Assembly: GCA_029953675.1 (NCBI GenBank)
Contig: JAMWBK010000004.1
Span: 2,974,501 to 3,038,500 of the forward strand
Reading direction: 5' to 3'
DNA length: 64,000 bases
From: Rhodosorus marinus
Taxonomy: Eukaryota; Rhodophyta; Stylonematophyceae; Stylonematales; Stylonemataceae
This document shows, in pieces, positions 1 to 13,237 of this stretch. Made by a program: the position numbers and the translations under genes. The number at the start of each line of letters is the position of its first letter. The stretch's first letter is position 1. Below the pieces are notes generated by a model. The model was not told the origin of the DNA, did not search any database, and was given only the letters and a program-made list of their open reading frames with translations.

Positions 1-648
1 CTGCCAGAATATCCACAACATCATCGCCCACCACGACGATGTTGAGCTTTGCTCCTGGCGCTTTGGATCTCCTTGAAACCTCACGGCAAAACATCTGCGC
101 TTTCCAGTCTTCGGGGTGCTCTTTGAACTCGTCCGAAAAAGTGTCCCTTGCGGATAACACGTCAATGTCTTTACATTCGTTCCAGGAACAAATCAGGAAA
201 TTCGTCAGAAAATCAAAGCTTTCAAGCCAGGATTCAGTCCGCGGACTTACCGTACGCGGCTAGTACCCTCTTCACGCTCGGGAAAAACTTTGAGCATGAA
301 AAATCAATCCAACTCATTTCCGCATTTGAGACAATCATGACATTACTCTGACCTGCAATTTTAATTAAAAGTCGCGCAACGCTTTTATCCAAAATTGCAA
401 GCTTCTCCACCAAAGCCTCGTCAGGCATGCTGTTGTCTCCAGAGTCCAAATACTCCTCCAGGACTGAAGTGAACATCAACGTATCATCCCAGTCCAGAAA
501 GCAAACTATAACAATAAAAAAAAAAGAAAGGTTTCTCTTCAGAACTCACAAACTCCAAAGAAGAAATACAAAACAAAACAAAACCAACTCGAAGCAATAA
601 GCGCCAGGCTCCCAACTCACAGCTATTCTCTCTTTCAAACACCCCCAT
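1..648 (-). CDS. HAD-like phosphatase-family protein, 3' part missing
   Basis: Three in-phase exons are visible: 621-648, 251-505 and 1-168 (continuing past the window edge). The start ATG at 648 gives MGVFERENS, followed directly by the HAD motif I FLDWDDT (DxDxT), in which the first Asp is the usual nucleophile. About 60 residues on, VMIVSNAEMSW matches HAD motif II (hhhS). The third exon reads VVVGDD, like the acidic motif IV. Phases agree (1-nt and 1-nt carries) and every junction is GT-AG. The combination of WDDT, a SNAE segment and a following SAR segment recalls the uncharacterised HAD-like proteins of algae and protists with a WDDTL signature. Substrate is unknown. Family membership is clear, and the C-terminus lies outside the window. 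Confidence 0.7.
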
Positions 649-2318
649 CCTCACACCAAGATCCTCAGTAACTTCTTAGACCTCCTTAAACAAATCCACA
701 CTTTCTCATTTCACTCCGCTGCTCTCCATCTTAACAATGCCTTCCAACCTCCCTCCCCAAAACCACGTCTTACCACCCTGCCATGATATCGCCTCCCTTT
801 CGTCCTTACCAACTCGTTCCACTCTGCACGCAAGTCTGGGATCATCATTCAGCGAACATTTTATATCTTCTTCCAAACTCCGTCCATGATACTAAATGTC
901 AAGTCAAATTGATTCCACTCCATATTGATGGATAAGATTAACGTTTTTCGTTACTTTTGTATTATTTTTGTAAAATCTGAGGCGAGGAATCTTTAGATGA
1001 ATGTTCCCCTCTAGACAGAATTTTCTCTTTCCCCTTATATGTGCTTATTTTTAAACTTATTCACAAAAATGTTTTTTGATGGAGAAAATAAGGGGTGAGC
1101 AGCTTTTCTCGATTTTAGTATTTATTATAACTTTTTGTGCGTATCGGCGGTTAAACTCATCAACGGGCGGAAGTTCGTTCTTTAGCGTCTTTGATTGGAC
1201 AATTTCGTTGTCGCCAGGGAAAGTACTTTCAATATCATTGGATGTAAAATGGTATAAAATACAGTTTATTAATTTAAAACTAAGAACATTTCTGCATGAG
1301 GGAAAATTGTTGGATTAGAAAATTCTGATACTATGTTGAATTTATGATATATTCTCTATTTTAGCAAAATACTTGAATCTCGTGTATCTGGTAGCTTGCG
1401 GTTGTTAATAATACTAAGCGTGCGGTACTCGAGAACCGAGGCTGTGGAGCAAGCGTAAGTTGTCCAGTTTTAGATCGATCTCCGGGGTGGGGGAAGGAGA
1501 GGTTCAAACCAAATATTTTGAGGAAATGGGTACAATGTCAGAAGTGGATTATAGAGAGCTGGCAAAGCCGCGCAATACTGCAGAATTGAATTGATTTGAT
1601 GACGGTTTTGGCAGGGAGCCGCAATCCCAGTGAGGCCATATATTGCAAGAGCTGTGAGCTCTTAGTCCTGTCTGGTTCAGGTATTCTGTAGCGGGGGGGT
1701 AGGATTGAATGTATCACCCGAGTCGTCTCGCACCTGTAGAGATGCCACTATCAAATCCAATCTTATCGATGTAAGTCCCACCCCCCGTGCTCAAACGGCC
1801 TATATTCGTCGGGGCCCTGTTGAATTTAGCCCCTCCGATGAGTTCCATTTCAACTCAGAAGAGCACAGACTTAGCTCGTTCTGTCCAGAAGTCCTCAGCT
1901 GCTTCTATTGTAGATGCTGCTCCGAGCTCCCGTACCAGAATCACAGCGCTTCTGATGCAATGACGTCATCAACGATGCCCATCAGAACTTCTAAGCCGCC
2001 TTTGCCTGCTACACCCCGGTGCTTTGGTACCGCACAGTAGGTCACGCCCTTTGGATCATTCGGCAAGATTGATCTTGTGGAGGCTACGTAAAATCGTAGA
2101 GGTTTTTTGCTTGAGTTCAAAGCTCAAAAGGTTCCGCTCTTGTTCGGTGAATGGCCATCCAATATCATCCCAATCTTCTCGTCAGTGGACACTTCCTTAT
2201 CATCGCTCGGAGGAAGATTTGTCGAGTCAGAAAAGCTTGATCGTCTCCGAATTCCAGACCTTCTCAGTCGTCCAGTTAACTATCTCCAATCCTGCTAAGG
2301 CGTCCGAAACCAGTCGTC
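649..2318. other. Intergenic or unresolved region
   Basis: About 1.7 kb with no exon chain I can defend. It is AT-rich around 860-1400, with several short open frames on the + strand near 1705-2040 and 2024-2368 that lack recognisable domains or compatible splice phases. It probably holds the promoter of the HAD-like gene (leftward) and the upstream region of the candidate gene starting at 2319. Confidence 0.4.
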
Positions 2319-3237
2319 ATGGCGGAGAACGGAGAAGAAAGGCCCGTGGTGCCACCAGATTTGACTAGACTTGAAGCGGGTCGGCACGTAAACGAATACT
2401 CCGCTGGTCATTTTCAACTTCAACTCGAATTCCGAACTCAGCGGATGCAAAAACCAGCGTCGAGAACACTGTCAATCCCCAAAGAGCTACGGAGGATACT
2501 TTTCAGCCGTGGCGCTTATTTTTCTCTTCAGTATTCTACACACCACTACATACTTTCAAAGACCCAAGTGAAAATTTGCCGTCCTTTTGCCCTTCAAAAT
2601 AGAAAAGCTTTTGCGCTTGCATTTCGTTTTCGCGTGCTAGTCGGTGAACAAGAACTTTGCGCCGAACTAGAATTTCTTTGGCTTGGAGAGCACCGCAACA
2701 CATAGTGGGAGCATAAATCGCATGGAGCAGCTGGAACATGTAGCCCAATCAGAGCGTAGGAAGCAGAAATTTAGCGCTACCTGCCCAGTGCCTATCTCGA
2801 GTGTCCATATTTACGACCTCCATCTCTCCAGCTTCCGAACGAATCATACTCATCTATCCACTGTGAGAGATTACGCTCTCGCAAACCAGAATGTTCCTAC
2901 CCGCACCAAGCTCCAAAGCCGTAGCGGTGGCGGAAGTGTTGTACAGTTCAAGGAAGGTTTTGTCCTGCTGAAACCAAACAAAGACCCCTAAAATAGTTTA
3001 CATCCTGAACATCATCATCCTCAATCGGTTGAAGCCGACCGCTCTCCCCCGCCACCAGAAGTCTCTGACCAGGATGATGAGGACCTGTGTCCCAATCGGG
3101 TTGGGACAAGCGCTTCGGAGAACGTTCCCTACAAAAAAAGCTACTTGTTGGCGAAGGGCAAAAGCAGCGTGGCCATGGGAGTGGAGGAGATGGTATCATC
3201 TTCGCGAGTGACAAAGGGTATCAGCTTTGCGGGCTAG
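2319..3237 (+). CDS. Candidate spliced gene, product unrecognised
   Basis: An ATG at 2319 opens with MAENGEERPVVPPDLTRLEAG, a plausible protein N-terminus, and a GTAAAC donor follows after GRH near 2388. Further coding-like segments in other frames are MEQLEHVAQSERRKQKFSAT (around 2720) and a Pro/Asp-rich segment (SVEADRSPPPPEVSDQDDED, around 3024) that ends at the TAG at 3235-3237. I could not join these with phase-consistent splice sites. No family is recognised. The region could equally be a decaying gene, and the exact exons are unsupported. Confidence 0.25.
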
Positions 3238-3581
3238 AAGAAGTCGTGCAAGGAGCTTTTGTGTTGGTGAAGGACGAGGTCGCTCATCAACTTTGTGAGG
3301 GACAAGAGGGTATTTTATTGGCCGTGGTTCGATGTGATTGTTTTGACGATGGACAAGCGGCAAAGACTTGCGTGAGGAGGACGACGGCATCTTGGTCAGG
3401 GATAGTTTGTTCTTCCTTGATAAGGGAGAAAAGTGGGAAACGTGACGTAAGCTTTGAAGCTGCTCAGCACGTGTGTGGATGTATTTTGATGAATCGTATG
3501 ACGCAGTCCAATGGGGTTTTTTGTTTTTGAGGAGCACTGGACCACGTTTGGTAGTTTTTGAGCGTTCTGTATTGACCGATT

Positions 3582-5005
3582 ATGGCAGGACGTCGGGCTC
3601 TTCAGGTGAAGATCAGTGAACTGGTTAGGACTGGTGATATTGAGGGTGTCGCTGGCGTTGTAAAGCACTGTAGGAGCGATGGCATGCCAGAGGAGGAGAT
3701 CGACCAGCTTGCGACTGAGGTTTCAGCGGAGGCCTTCCTACGGTCGACTAGAGGTCCAATGCTGATGTCGTATCTCCAACGACATAGTGGATCGCCGAAG
3801 AGTCAAAGTTATGTATTCAAGGAATCGATCAAGTTTCTTCGTCGAAGTCGGAGGTTTGAAGCTATAGATACTGTTGCGGAGATAATGAAACTGAAGGATG
3901 TTCCAAAGGACCAGGAAGCGTTTCACCTTCTGATTAAAAACGAATTGGAGAATGAAAGACACGAGACGGCCATTTCCCTTTACGAGGAGATGTCAAAGAG
4001 GTAGGCCAACAGATGAATATTGCCGGTATGTCTCACTCGGTGTTTTGGACGCTTTTTTGGACTAAGCGATTCGTACGACTCATATGCTTGAAATGAGCAG
4101 GAAGTTCACACCAACGGAAATGACGGTGAAATGTCTTCTAAACACAATGCGTCACGGAAACCCTCGACTTCTTGAGCGCCAATATTTAACTCTTCTTAGG
4201 CGGGGAAAGATTACCCCAAGCGACGAGCTGGTCGAGCTGTTTCTTGCTAGAATCTGTCGGCATACGAATGGAGATTTTTTTAATATTATCAGAGAGCACT
4301 ACTTCGCGCGACAGACAACAACGGAGAAAATGGACAGCATATTCTTGGACGTCTTTTCGAGGAGAGGATCTTATCCAATTGTAAGGTTGAAACTCGAGAC
4401 GGAAAGAGTGATTCCAAGAAGCCTACCAAAGGCGAACCGCGGTCTGATAAACGCGGTGGTGTTTTGGGTTCACGCTTCTCCTTGGTTAGGTACTTCTCGG
4501 TCTTCACACAACTGTCCAAAAAAATGGTCGTCAGCCGCGTCCCGAGTTCTTCACCCATCTAATCCAATCCTTCGTAGGCTGCTACAAAATGGACAAGCTT
4601 GAAAGCTTCATTGGCCGGTTCCCAATAAGCTATGACGAGGATTTCTTCAATGCTCTTGCCAACGCCTTTGCCATGGTGCAGGATCGGCACTTTAGACTCC
4701 CGGAGATCCCGCAGAATAGATGTAAACCTGAAATTCTGGATAGGTAAGCTTCTTAGCTTCCCCCTTTGTGCTTGCACAAAGGAACACCGTTCTGTATTTA
4801 TCCTCGTCTGTCTCTGATCTCGATACTTTACCTTTCGCTTTCAAACGCTCTGCTTTTCAGAATTCTTCGGAAGGTGTATAAAGAAGAGGCTAGAAAGCAC
4901 ATGCAGAAGTGCATAAATAGTGTGACACAGATGTACGAACGGCAAGGCAAGTTCAAGGAAAAGGAGGAACTTTTGAAAGCGATGTCGGCTAAACAAAGCC
5001 CTTGA
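3582..5005 (+). CDS. PPR-like helical-repeat protein
   Basis: Four in-phase exons: 3582-4000, 4101-4380, 4535-4743 and 4861-5005, stop TGA. The product is about 350 residues. The sequence is a series of helical hairpins with pentatricopeptide-like spacing, for example DQEAFHLLIKNELENERHET followed by AISLYEEMSK, then KFTPTEMTVKCLLNTMRHGN. The C-terminus is a basic helix containing KHMQKCINSVTQMYERQGK. PPR proteins bind organellar RNA one base per repeat, so an organellar RNA-processing role is inferred, but no clear transit peptide is seen at the N-terminus (MAGRRALQVKISELV). Repeats are degenerate, so the PPR call rests on pattern and is not a strict motif match. Confidence 0.6.
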
Positions 5006-5614
5006 TAGAGTCTTGGTCGCTGCAACGATCAGTTGTCGAGTTAAACTTGTTACTATTATTATTCTGAATGTTCAGAAAGCCGCGTCGTTGTTTTTTGTTC
5101 CCGTCTCAGTTCCTTTCTTTCACAGAAAAGGAAATTTTCGATTCGGTTAGACATCGATGTGCCATGGCATGGTAGCATTGTGATTCTTCACGACATCGAG
5201 GTGCATGGAGATCTCTGCTCAAGAAAGTTCATGAGCGGCTTTCGACAAGATCATACAGGTTGCTTATTCTGTTTGATCGCGAACACTCTGTGAACGAAAG
5301 CAAGGGGGGGGGGGCCAGCTCGGAGGTCCGCCAAGTTCAGTTTCTGGATCTCTGCGAACGTGTCCACTTGACCTACTGGAGAGGAGTCATTGCGCATGAT
5401 GATAACAGAACCGCAGTCCAAGCTGAATATCCGAGCGGCGAGTTTCAGCTTATGCTAGGATTCCCGCTGGGCTATTTTCGTATGTACTACCTGGCAATTG
5501 AGTTGTCTACTAGCCTTTCAAGCTCAGGCTGCTATGCACCGGATACGACTTAGGTCCCAGTTCCGTCTTCGGTACCGCAATTTCCGTTCGGTCCGCCTGT
5601 AAAAGGCGAATTCA
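5006..5614. other. Intergenic region between convergent genes
   Basis: This lies between the 3' ends of the PPR-like gene and the WBP2-like gene. One 97-codon frame on the + strand (5260-5553) shows no domain and contains a G9 run. I see nothing else here. Confidence 0.4.
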
Positions 5615-6783
5615 TTACGGACCACCTCCGCCAAAGTCTCTCTGGCATATGCGAATGACTTGTGGCGCGTGGGGATCTACTAATGCTGAGGTTTCTGCTC
5701 CCATAAGTCGAATGGCACTATTGAAAAAAACGTGTGGAGATTCAAACTGGGATGAGGGCCAAAACTGCACAGTATTTTCATCGCTTGATTGCTGCTCACG
5801 TTTGCACGTCTTGTTCGCTGGCCTCGATCTCCGCGGGTAAATAGCCCTCAACAAGTTGGAAGAGGTTCGTCGCATCCGCATTCCAGAAAACTCGTCGGTC
5901 CATTATCGCTGAAGCGTTGCCATCACCGAAAATATTGCCAGCATCTGGAAGACCAGCGCTTCCATCCTGTAATCCTACGATGGCGTTCATGGCCATCTCC
6001 AAATTCGTTCTGTCCGTCTGCTATGTGCCAATCAGGCAAACCCAACTGAGCTCGGCGAATTTTGGGGATTTAAGCGACATGTTCAAGTTCCTGTTCGAAA
6101 CAACGTACCTGAATCGTGAACTCAAGCTCAATAGCCTCTGCTGGGTGCGTCAAGAACACGGCCTGCACATCATTGGAAACCAAATAAATCAAACCAAGAC
6201 GTGGTTAAAATCGTTGCATTGGAAATCAAGCCGAGTTCAATCAAGCAACCATGCGCAAATATACCTGCCCTCGTAGGAACGTCGCCCCTAGAAATGGATC
6301 TCGAACTCGCAAGCTCTGCGGAACTACCCCGCTAATTGGAATGCTTATTCCGAGATGCTGTGGAGGAACCACGGGAACCCAGATGAAGAGCAATCGTTCC
6401 TCAGTAATGAGGCACCATCCGTGGCCGTGAAGATCATATCTTCTACCGTAAACATATACGAGAGGACGATTATCCTTGAGTTTCAGGGCCCCGGATACAT
6501 CCTCACTCAACAAGATGTGCAAAACACTGGCTACTTACGTCCCGAGGCCGCTGTTTCCCGCGTCCTGGATCTGGAAAGCTTTCACCTTAAAAAAAACCTC
6601 TTCTACGCGTAAAACGCTGTTTTCTTCGATCAGCTGATGATGAAATTGTCTATTCCCGAAATGGACGTCACAAAACAAAAACCACAACGGTACACTCAAC
6701 ACTTACAAGTCCTAGCGAGAAACGCTGGAGACAATGGAAAATACTACTTACTGCCAGGACAAAAGCAACGGATTAGATTCCAT
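5615..6783 (-). CDS. WBP2-like GRAM-domain protein
   Basis: Six exons chain in phase: 6752-6783, 6539-6649, 6265-6505, 6109-6162, 5808-6017 and 5615-5746, giving about 259 residues. The core matches the WW-domain-binding protein 2 family. A short N-terminus (ENSVLRVEEVFFKVKAF) precedes the GRAM domain (GHGWCLITEERLLFIWVP). The family-typical strand pair follows (SLRVRDPFLGATFLRGQ, compare the WBP2 IKQPVFGAN-IKGTV block). A segment (THPAEAIELEFTIQ) corresponds to the FTAGGAIEF region. WBP2 proteins are cytosolic or nuclear adaptors, and their PPxY tail recruits WW proteins. I see no PPxY motif here; the C-tail ends FGGGGP. The last exon (5615-5746) is the least certain, because a stop at 5796 would end the protein earlier. 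Confidence 0.65.
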
Positions 6784-7085
6784 CGTTTTCACCTATTTCG
6801 TTTATCCAGAAACCTCCAACATTCTGAGCACCCACTTCCTCCGTCAGTCCACTCCACCACCGCTATTAACAGGAACCCAAGAACACCTCCTACTCTGTTC
6901 TTAAAAACCCTCGGACTCCAACAGATTCCAAAGATTTTACTGTCCTTTGCTGCTTAACAATCATTGCACTCACTTTCAATAGTTGAAGAGCCATAATGTC
7001 CACACATCCTCCCGCTATCCCCACCACCTCATACTAGGCTTAGTATTAAGTCACCATATTAACGAGACATCTCAAAACGATATCT

Positions 7086-7128
7086 CAACGGAAACGGAAA
7101 CGGAAACGGAAATGGAAATGGGAAAGAG
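7086..7128. repeat. Hexanucleotide microsatellite (GGAAAC)n
   Basis: Four to five tandem copies of GGAAAC grade into GGAAAT copies in the stretch between the WBP2-like gene and glyoxalase II. The repeat is short and imperfect. Confidence 0.8.
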
Positions 7129-8071
7129 AGTCCGGTTTTCCCCTCTTTTTACTTAATGAAAGCTTCGTTTTCAAGTCTTTACGGAATCAGTTTGACATGG
7201 GCTTTGAATGGTTTGACGAGTTGATCCTTTAGGATGGCATGATCTTTGCATGTTTCTGAAAGTAAAGCTCGAGGTGGCGGCTGGTGTTTTGGTATGTGGT
7301 ATTTTCTTGGAAGAGTACGACATGAAAGGAGTCGAAAAAAAGGTTGTGGAGAACAGCTAGGCTGGGATTTTTTTTTGCGGCGAAAGGAGGTGCATAAGAG
7401 TGTATAGGCAGAACAGGGACTTGCCGTTTAACCCCGGGGGGGGGGGTGGGGGCTTGGCCCATGCTATATCAAAATCCCTAAAACATGAAATAGAAAAACC
7501 ATGGAGAGAAAAACCGACTCGAATTATCTCTGCCCTGTCTGGATACGGACCGCATTCTGTTATCATAAGGTGTCCTCACTTGCACAAACATTAAGACAGG
7601 CGACCATATGGGACAGGGACAGGCTGTCGTTCCGTTTTCGGGACAGATTGTCCTAATGTTTCCTCGGGAAATAGGAATACTTGCGTGTGGTTGAGATATG
7701 TTGTTTGGCGAAGCTGTTACACTGCTCAGCCGTTGTCTAGTGGATCTATCGCGCGAACGAATCTGTTCTAACAAGGATATCCGTAGTTGAAGTATGTACG
7801 GGCCCGTACACCCCCCTCTTTGGCAGGTCTTAACAGTTGTGGGGTCGCGTTGAGCCTTACTGTTCGTACAGTTCATGTTTCCCTTTACCGTCCAGCCTGG
7901 GTTTATGCATTCCCACTAGAGCTTCACAAGCATAGCGTGGACATTGTGCCCAAGTCCAACGAGTCCCATCTTCCCTGGAAGAGAGTTCTTCCGGCCATCG
8001 ACCGCAGCGGAAATGTTGGGCTGGAGGAGTTGCCGTTGTCTTACGCGGTGGAGAAGCCGGCAGTACCCCCA

Positions 8072-9289
8072 ATGTCTGGCTGGGATACATTCCGGCGGTT
8101 TTTTGGTCGCGCGAGTTTGGTCTTGTTCTGTGCGATTGCGATGCGTCAACTGTTGTTCGCGTCTTGGTTCGGATCCATTGGCTCAGTGGGTGGGAGGAAA
8201 GCTAGTATTGTACCTCTCAAGGTTGGGATGGAGGTCAGGTCGGTGCCGATACTGTCGGATAATTATTCGTACTTGCTTATTGACAGGCAGAAGAATGTCG
8301 CGGCTGTCGTTGATCCCGCAGACCCAAAGAAAATATTAGCTGCAGTTGAGGAAGAAGGTGTTAAGTTGACTACCATCCTCACGACCCATCACCACTGGGA
8401 TCACGCCGGTGGAAATGCCGAGATGAGGAAAGCCATGCCGGACCTTCGGGTATACGCTCCAAAGGACGATCGTAAGCTCGGATGATGAATTATTCTTGCC
8501 GTCAATAATTCTTGCGGTCAATATTTTGTCTGCTGTCCTCGAAGACTGATTTTGTTTCGCGTCAACATCAATGTAGATATCGCATCTGCGACCGATGAGG
8601 TAGAAGAGGGAGATCAGGTTTCCGTCGTTGGTTCTGCTCACACCTTGAGCGTGTTGGGCACGCCTTGCCATACTCGTGGCCATGTTTGTTACCATTCGAC
8701 CACGGCAGAGGCTGTGTTTACTGGAGACACGCTGTTCGTGGGAGGGTGCGGTCGATTCTTTGAGGTAGGACACCCGCAACAAGCATCGTCCTGTCTAGCG
8801 CCAGCTGGGTTAAAACCGGTTTGGATTTCCTGCGAGCCCTTTGATCGCGGTGAGCTCAACAATTTCGATGCGGCATTGGGTTGAACAGGGTACTGCAAGT
8901 CAAATGCTGAAGGCCTTGGACAAGCTCGGTTCATTGCCACCACAGACGAAAATATTTTGCGGGCACGAGTACACAGTAGCAAACCTCAAGTTCGCACTGA
9001 GCGTAGAGCCTGAGAATCAGGAGCTCCAGGCGAAAATGAACTGGGCTACCGCCCAGCGCAAGGAAGTATGTTCCATGCGAATCTTCAATCTTCAGGCGCT
9101 CGCTTCTGACTTTGCGGCAAAACAATAACTTTTGAACAGGGCCTGCCAACGATTCCATCTACAATACACGATGAGCTGCAGTACAACCCGTTCATGCGAA
9201 CATCATCTAAGACACTAACAAATCTCTACGGAAGTTCTGACCCAGTGGGAGTGATGAAGCAGCTCCGCGAGGCGAAGAATTCATTCTAA
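8072..9289 (+). CDS. Hydroxyacylglutathione hydrolase (glyoxalase II)
   Basis: Hydrolyses S-D-lactoylglutathione to D-lactate and glutathione, the second step of methylglyoxal detoxification. Four exons in phase: 8072-8471, 8577-8764, 8889-9065 and 9140-9289. The metallo-beta-lactamase signature THHHWDHAGG is at the expected place, followed by the metal ligands in TPCHTRGH, the Asp in FTGDTLFVGGCGRF and the late HEYT. The C-terminal substrate-binding end carries YNPFMR as in animal and plant enzymes. The catalytic core starts at MEVRSVPILSDNY. I start at the first in-frame ATG (8072), which adds a roughly 50-residue basic/hydrophobic leader (MSGWDTFRRFFGRASLVLF), so organellar targeting is likely. 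The frame stays open further upstream, but without another ATG. The 3' end converges on histone H4 130 bp away. Confidence 0.9.
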
Positions 9290-9419
9290 GAGCAACTGCT
9301 CTACGCTTGCTACAGATAGCTGCGTTCAGATACTCGGGTTCGGCATGCACGATGATATTTCAATTTCTGTTTTAATGTATCTTGACCAAATATAAAAATT
9401 CAAGTGTTTAGCTAACTGA

Positions 9420-10529
<1,110 letters not shown>

Positions 10530-10660
10530 TTAAACGCGTGATTGGCCTAGTAGGCTTAAGAGAAACCGTTCCTGTTCTCTATGTTTTGGAGACTTGCGCT
10601 TGATCTGATTGAACTTCTTCTTCAACGTCTCGGCCTTGGCGTCTAGTCTTGCTTGTTGAT
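10530..10660 (-). CDS. Probable 3' exon of an unresolved gene
   Basis: The minus strand reads a strongly coding-like basic helix (QARLDAKAETLKKKFNQIKR) and ends in FLLSLLGQSRV and TAA at 10530-10532. A stop in the same frame just upstream means an intron must end near 10650. Candidate upstream exons between 10690 and 11040 (for example the ATG near 11033 giving MEEFKDRSEDGPS) could not be joined in phase. It lies just downstream of GPN2 on the same strand. The product is unknown. Confidence 0.35.
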
Positions 10661-11157
10661 GCTTTTTAGATTACCCTTGGATCTCGTAAGGTGATCGTTC
10701 CGGCCAGATTTCGTAGGTGCAGCATCAGCCTCTTGTTCATTGATCTCGCCCAGTTTACAGCCATGACTGTAACATTTCCTTCCATCGGACCATGCAGGAA
10801 CAGACCCCAAGGCTCAGGACGTCCGCCCGAGAGTCAGTCACCAGTATTCCCATGGCAAGAACAGCTGCGGGAACCCGCTGACCACGTCCGATTATCCCAT
10901 GACGATTGCAAGGGAAAATATCATATCTGAGCCTCCGGCATAGCGTGAGGAATATCAGCAACAACAACGGGTGAAAACGGTCGCCTTGAAGCTACGAGGG
11001 TCCGTCCTCGCTACGATCTTTGAATTCTTCCATGTAACGCTCTCGGATAGTAATGTCCCTAGTTCAGTACGAAGCACAATACGAAACCACTTGTGAGCAC
11101 GCCTGGAGGTTTGTCAACATGCAAGAGCGGCCTCACCGCGTTTCTTGTCCTCAACGC

Positions 11158-12425
11158 TTACCAGTCCGGGTTGGTAGCATGCACAGACGAGTGCGCGTAG
11201 AGGAACTTCTGAATATCCATATGTCCAAACGTATATCCGTTTGATTTGTCAATCTCATTTGCAACCCTCACGAGCGTGTCCTTATCCTTTCAATGCGGAA
11301 GAGAAGGTGTTCAGAGCTTAGTGCTCTAGGGGAGTTGACGTACAAGTGAAGAGCTTCCAAACCTCAATATTGAGCGGAAGGAAGTGAAGAAAATTGTAGC
11401 TTTCCAGAACATCCGCGATAGCCACGTTAAGTTTCGCAAAGCGTTGTGCTCTGGGTTGGGCCTTCAGCCTATCGAGGATGTAACCAAGGTCTGCCACTTC
11501 TGTAAATGTCTCCAGGGGAAAGTCTGGTGTGAAAAAGTAGACGGGTTGATGGTGAACTTAGATCGATCAGCCTCCAAACTCGACTGGAGAACCTCGCCTA
11601 CCTAGAGGACCGTCCTTTTCCACAATATCGATCTTCGAGAAGATGTTCACGTGTGGTAGCTCCAACTGCAGCATCGTTGTCAAACTAAGCATGAGCGCAG
11701 AAATGTACTTTCCAGGATCGCTGCAATAATGAGAATCCACTAGGTTGACTGCGGTAAGCTGCATGAGATTCAAAAAAGGAATTCTCTAGTCTTGAGATGA
11801 CTGTACTTGGCTGTGGCCTGGAATGAGACAATGCACCAGATCCTACCCTGTAGTCATGCTTCACCAGCGTTTGTACAATAGACCTCACGATTGTGGTGTG
11901 GGTGAAAAGCTCAACTTGGCCGGGGAAATCGAAGATCAGATATTGCCCTTGAAGCGACGACAAGATACGTGTACGACATCAAACCCGGTTAGCGGAGTTG
12001 AATTTTGTCACAAAGGTCCTTGGCCACAGCAATAGTGACATTAATAACATCCTACCTTTCAACGCGCGAGTCTTCTGGATTAACCATTCAGTGTTTGCCT
12101 CAAGCACTTCCATGCAGTACATAAGGCTCCCGTTTGGTCCCAAACCATGTTCCTCTGCCGCTACGCTGCTTTTCACCAATTCCTTTATGTCAACTGCAAC
12201 GTCATACGGTATATTCTCATTCGCCGGGTCCAAATTTACAACCGCGCACTGCCTATATCACGTACAGGAAGATTCAGTAAGCAGCACCATAACTGGAGAA
12301 GCGGAGATGTAGAACCTTGAAATGGCCCACCTTCCCACAGCCTTGTAAAACTGTTGCATTCCTGTACAATAAGTAGACTTTCCAGACCCAGGAGGACCAA
12401 CCACAACCTGGCCGAACATAACCAT
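11158..12425 (-). CDS. GPN2: GPN-loop GTPase 2
   Basis: Six in-phase exons: 12331-12425, 12056-12252, 11847-11947, 11602-11758, 11363-11523 and 11158-11286, about 279 residues. The P-loop is GPPGSGKST. The GPN-family block [14 protein letters not shown] follows, then the catalytic-loop region [12 protein letters not shown], then [11 protein letters not shown] (switch/G3), then VHLVDSHYC-like [19 protein letters not shown]. The C-terminus has [12 protein letters not shown] as in eukaryotic GPN2. GPN2 works with GPN1/GPN3 in assembly and nuclear import of RNA polymerase II/III. The GPN tripeptide itself is present in LGPNGS. I chose the ATG at 12425 just before [10 protein letters not shown]; an in-frame ATG at 12491 would extend the protein by 22 residues. 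Confidence 0.93.
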
Positions 12426-13237
12426 GATGAGCGTAGTCCAGTTCTTGCCTAGTTTCCAAAATTGCCACTCAACTACATCATCCAAACGCATCTCCTCTAT
12501 TCATCCAGCTCCACATTCCTTCTTTGGCCCCCAACCTTTTTCAATCGTGACTGCCAAAAGGGTATGAGAAACTCACTCCCACAGCCCGTTAGAAGTCGTT
12601 TGGCAGAACTCGAGCCATGCAGTTGTCGGTCAAAACGTGACTTGTAGAAGCTGAATCGAATAGGATACAGCTCTCTTGGAAAAAAAAAAAAAGCAGACAC
12701 AGCTGAAATCTGACTTGTTCGTTTGTTGGATGGGCTTCCTCCCGATTGCGGATCCATACCGGATTGTGGGATCTATACTGGAGATCTGATGCTCCCTCGA
12801 GATAGGGGGAAAAATGGTTTTATCGTGGTGCAGCAGCCTCTGAATTGTCATCGTGAAATTCTGTGGCATGGCATACTATGTAGAAATTGGTTATCGGTGA
12901 GGCTTTCTTTCCAGCGAAGGCCAGTTATTCCACGGTCGCTGTGTGCTGGGAAAGCTAGCCGTCGGGGTTCTAGGGGTGGGAGGAATATAGAAGCCGATAC
13001 AACGAGAAAGGAACAGGGTTTGCTACCCAGTCCGGCTTTGCTCCTCCTTGACATTCGTACACGCAGTTTATTTTCCGGAATTCTCCTCAAGCGCTTTGCA
13101 TAAGCATGAAAGCACATCTTATCCTTACATAGCAACCATTCTCAACAATCTTATACAGCAGGGCGGTTCTTCTTCTCTGGCCAAAAGAAAGAAACTTTCT
13201 AGCTTATCATACACCAGCCAGAACACAAAAAAAGACG
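12426..13237. other. Intergenic region upstream of GPN2
   Basis: It contains an A-run (about 12679-12691) and short frames on both strands, with no domains or splice chains that I can defend. Confidence 0.4.

Noticed and set aside
3087-3530. 147-codon + strand frame beginning MSQSGWDKRFGERSLQKK
   Set aside because: No domain, and another + frame over the same DNA looks at least as coding-like (the Pro/Asp-rich segment). The codon pattern is not convincing.
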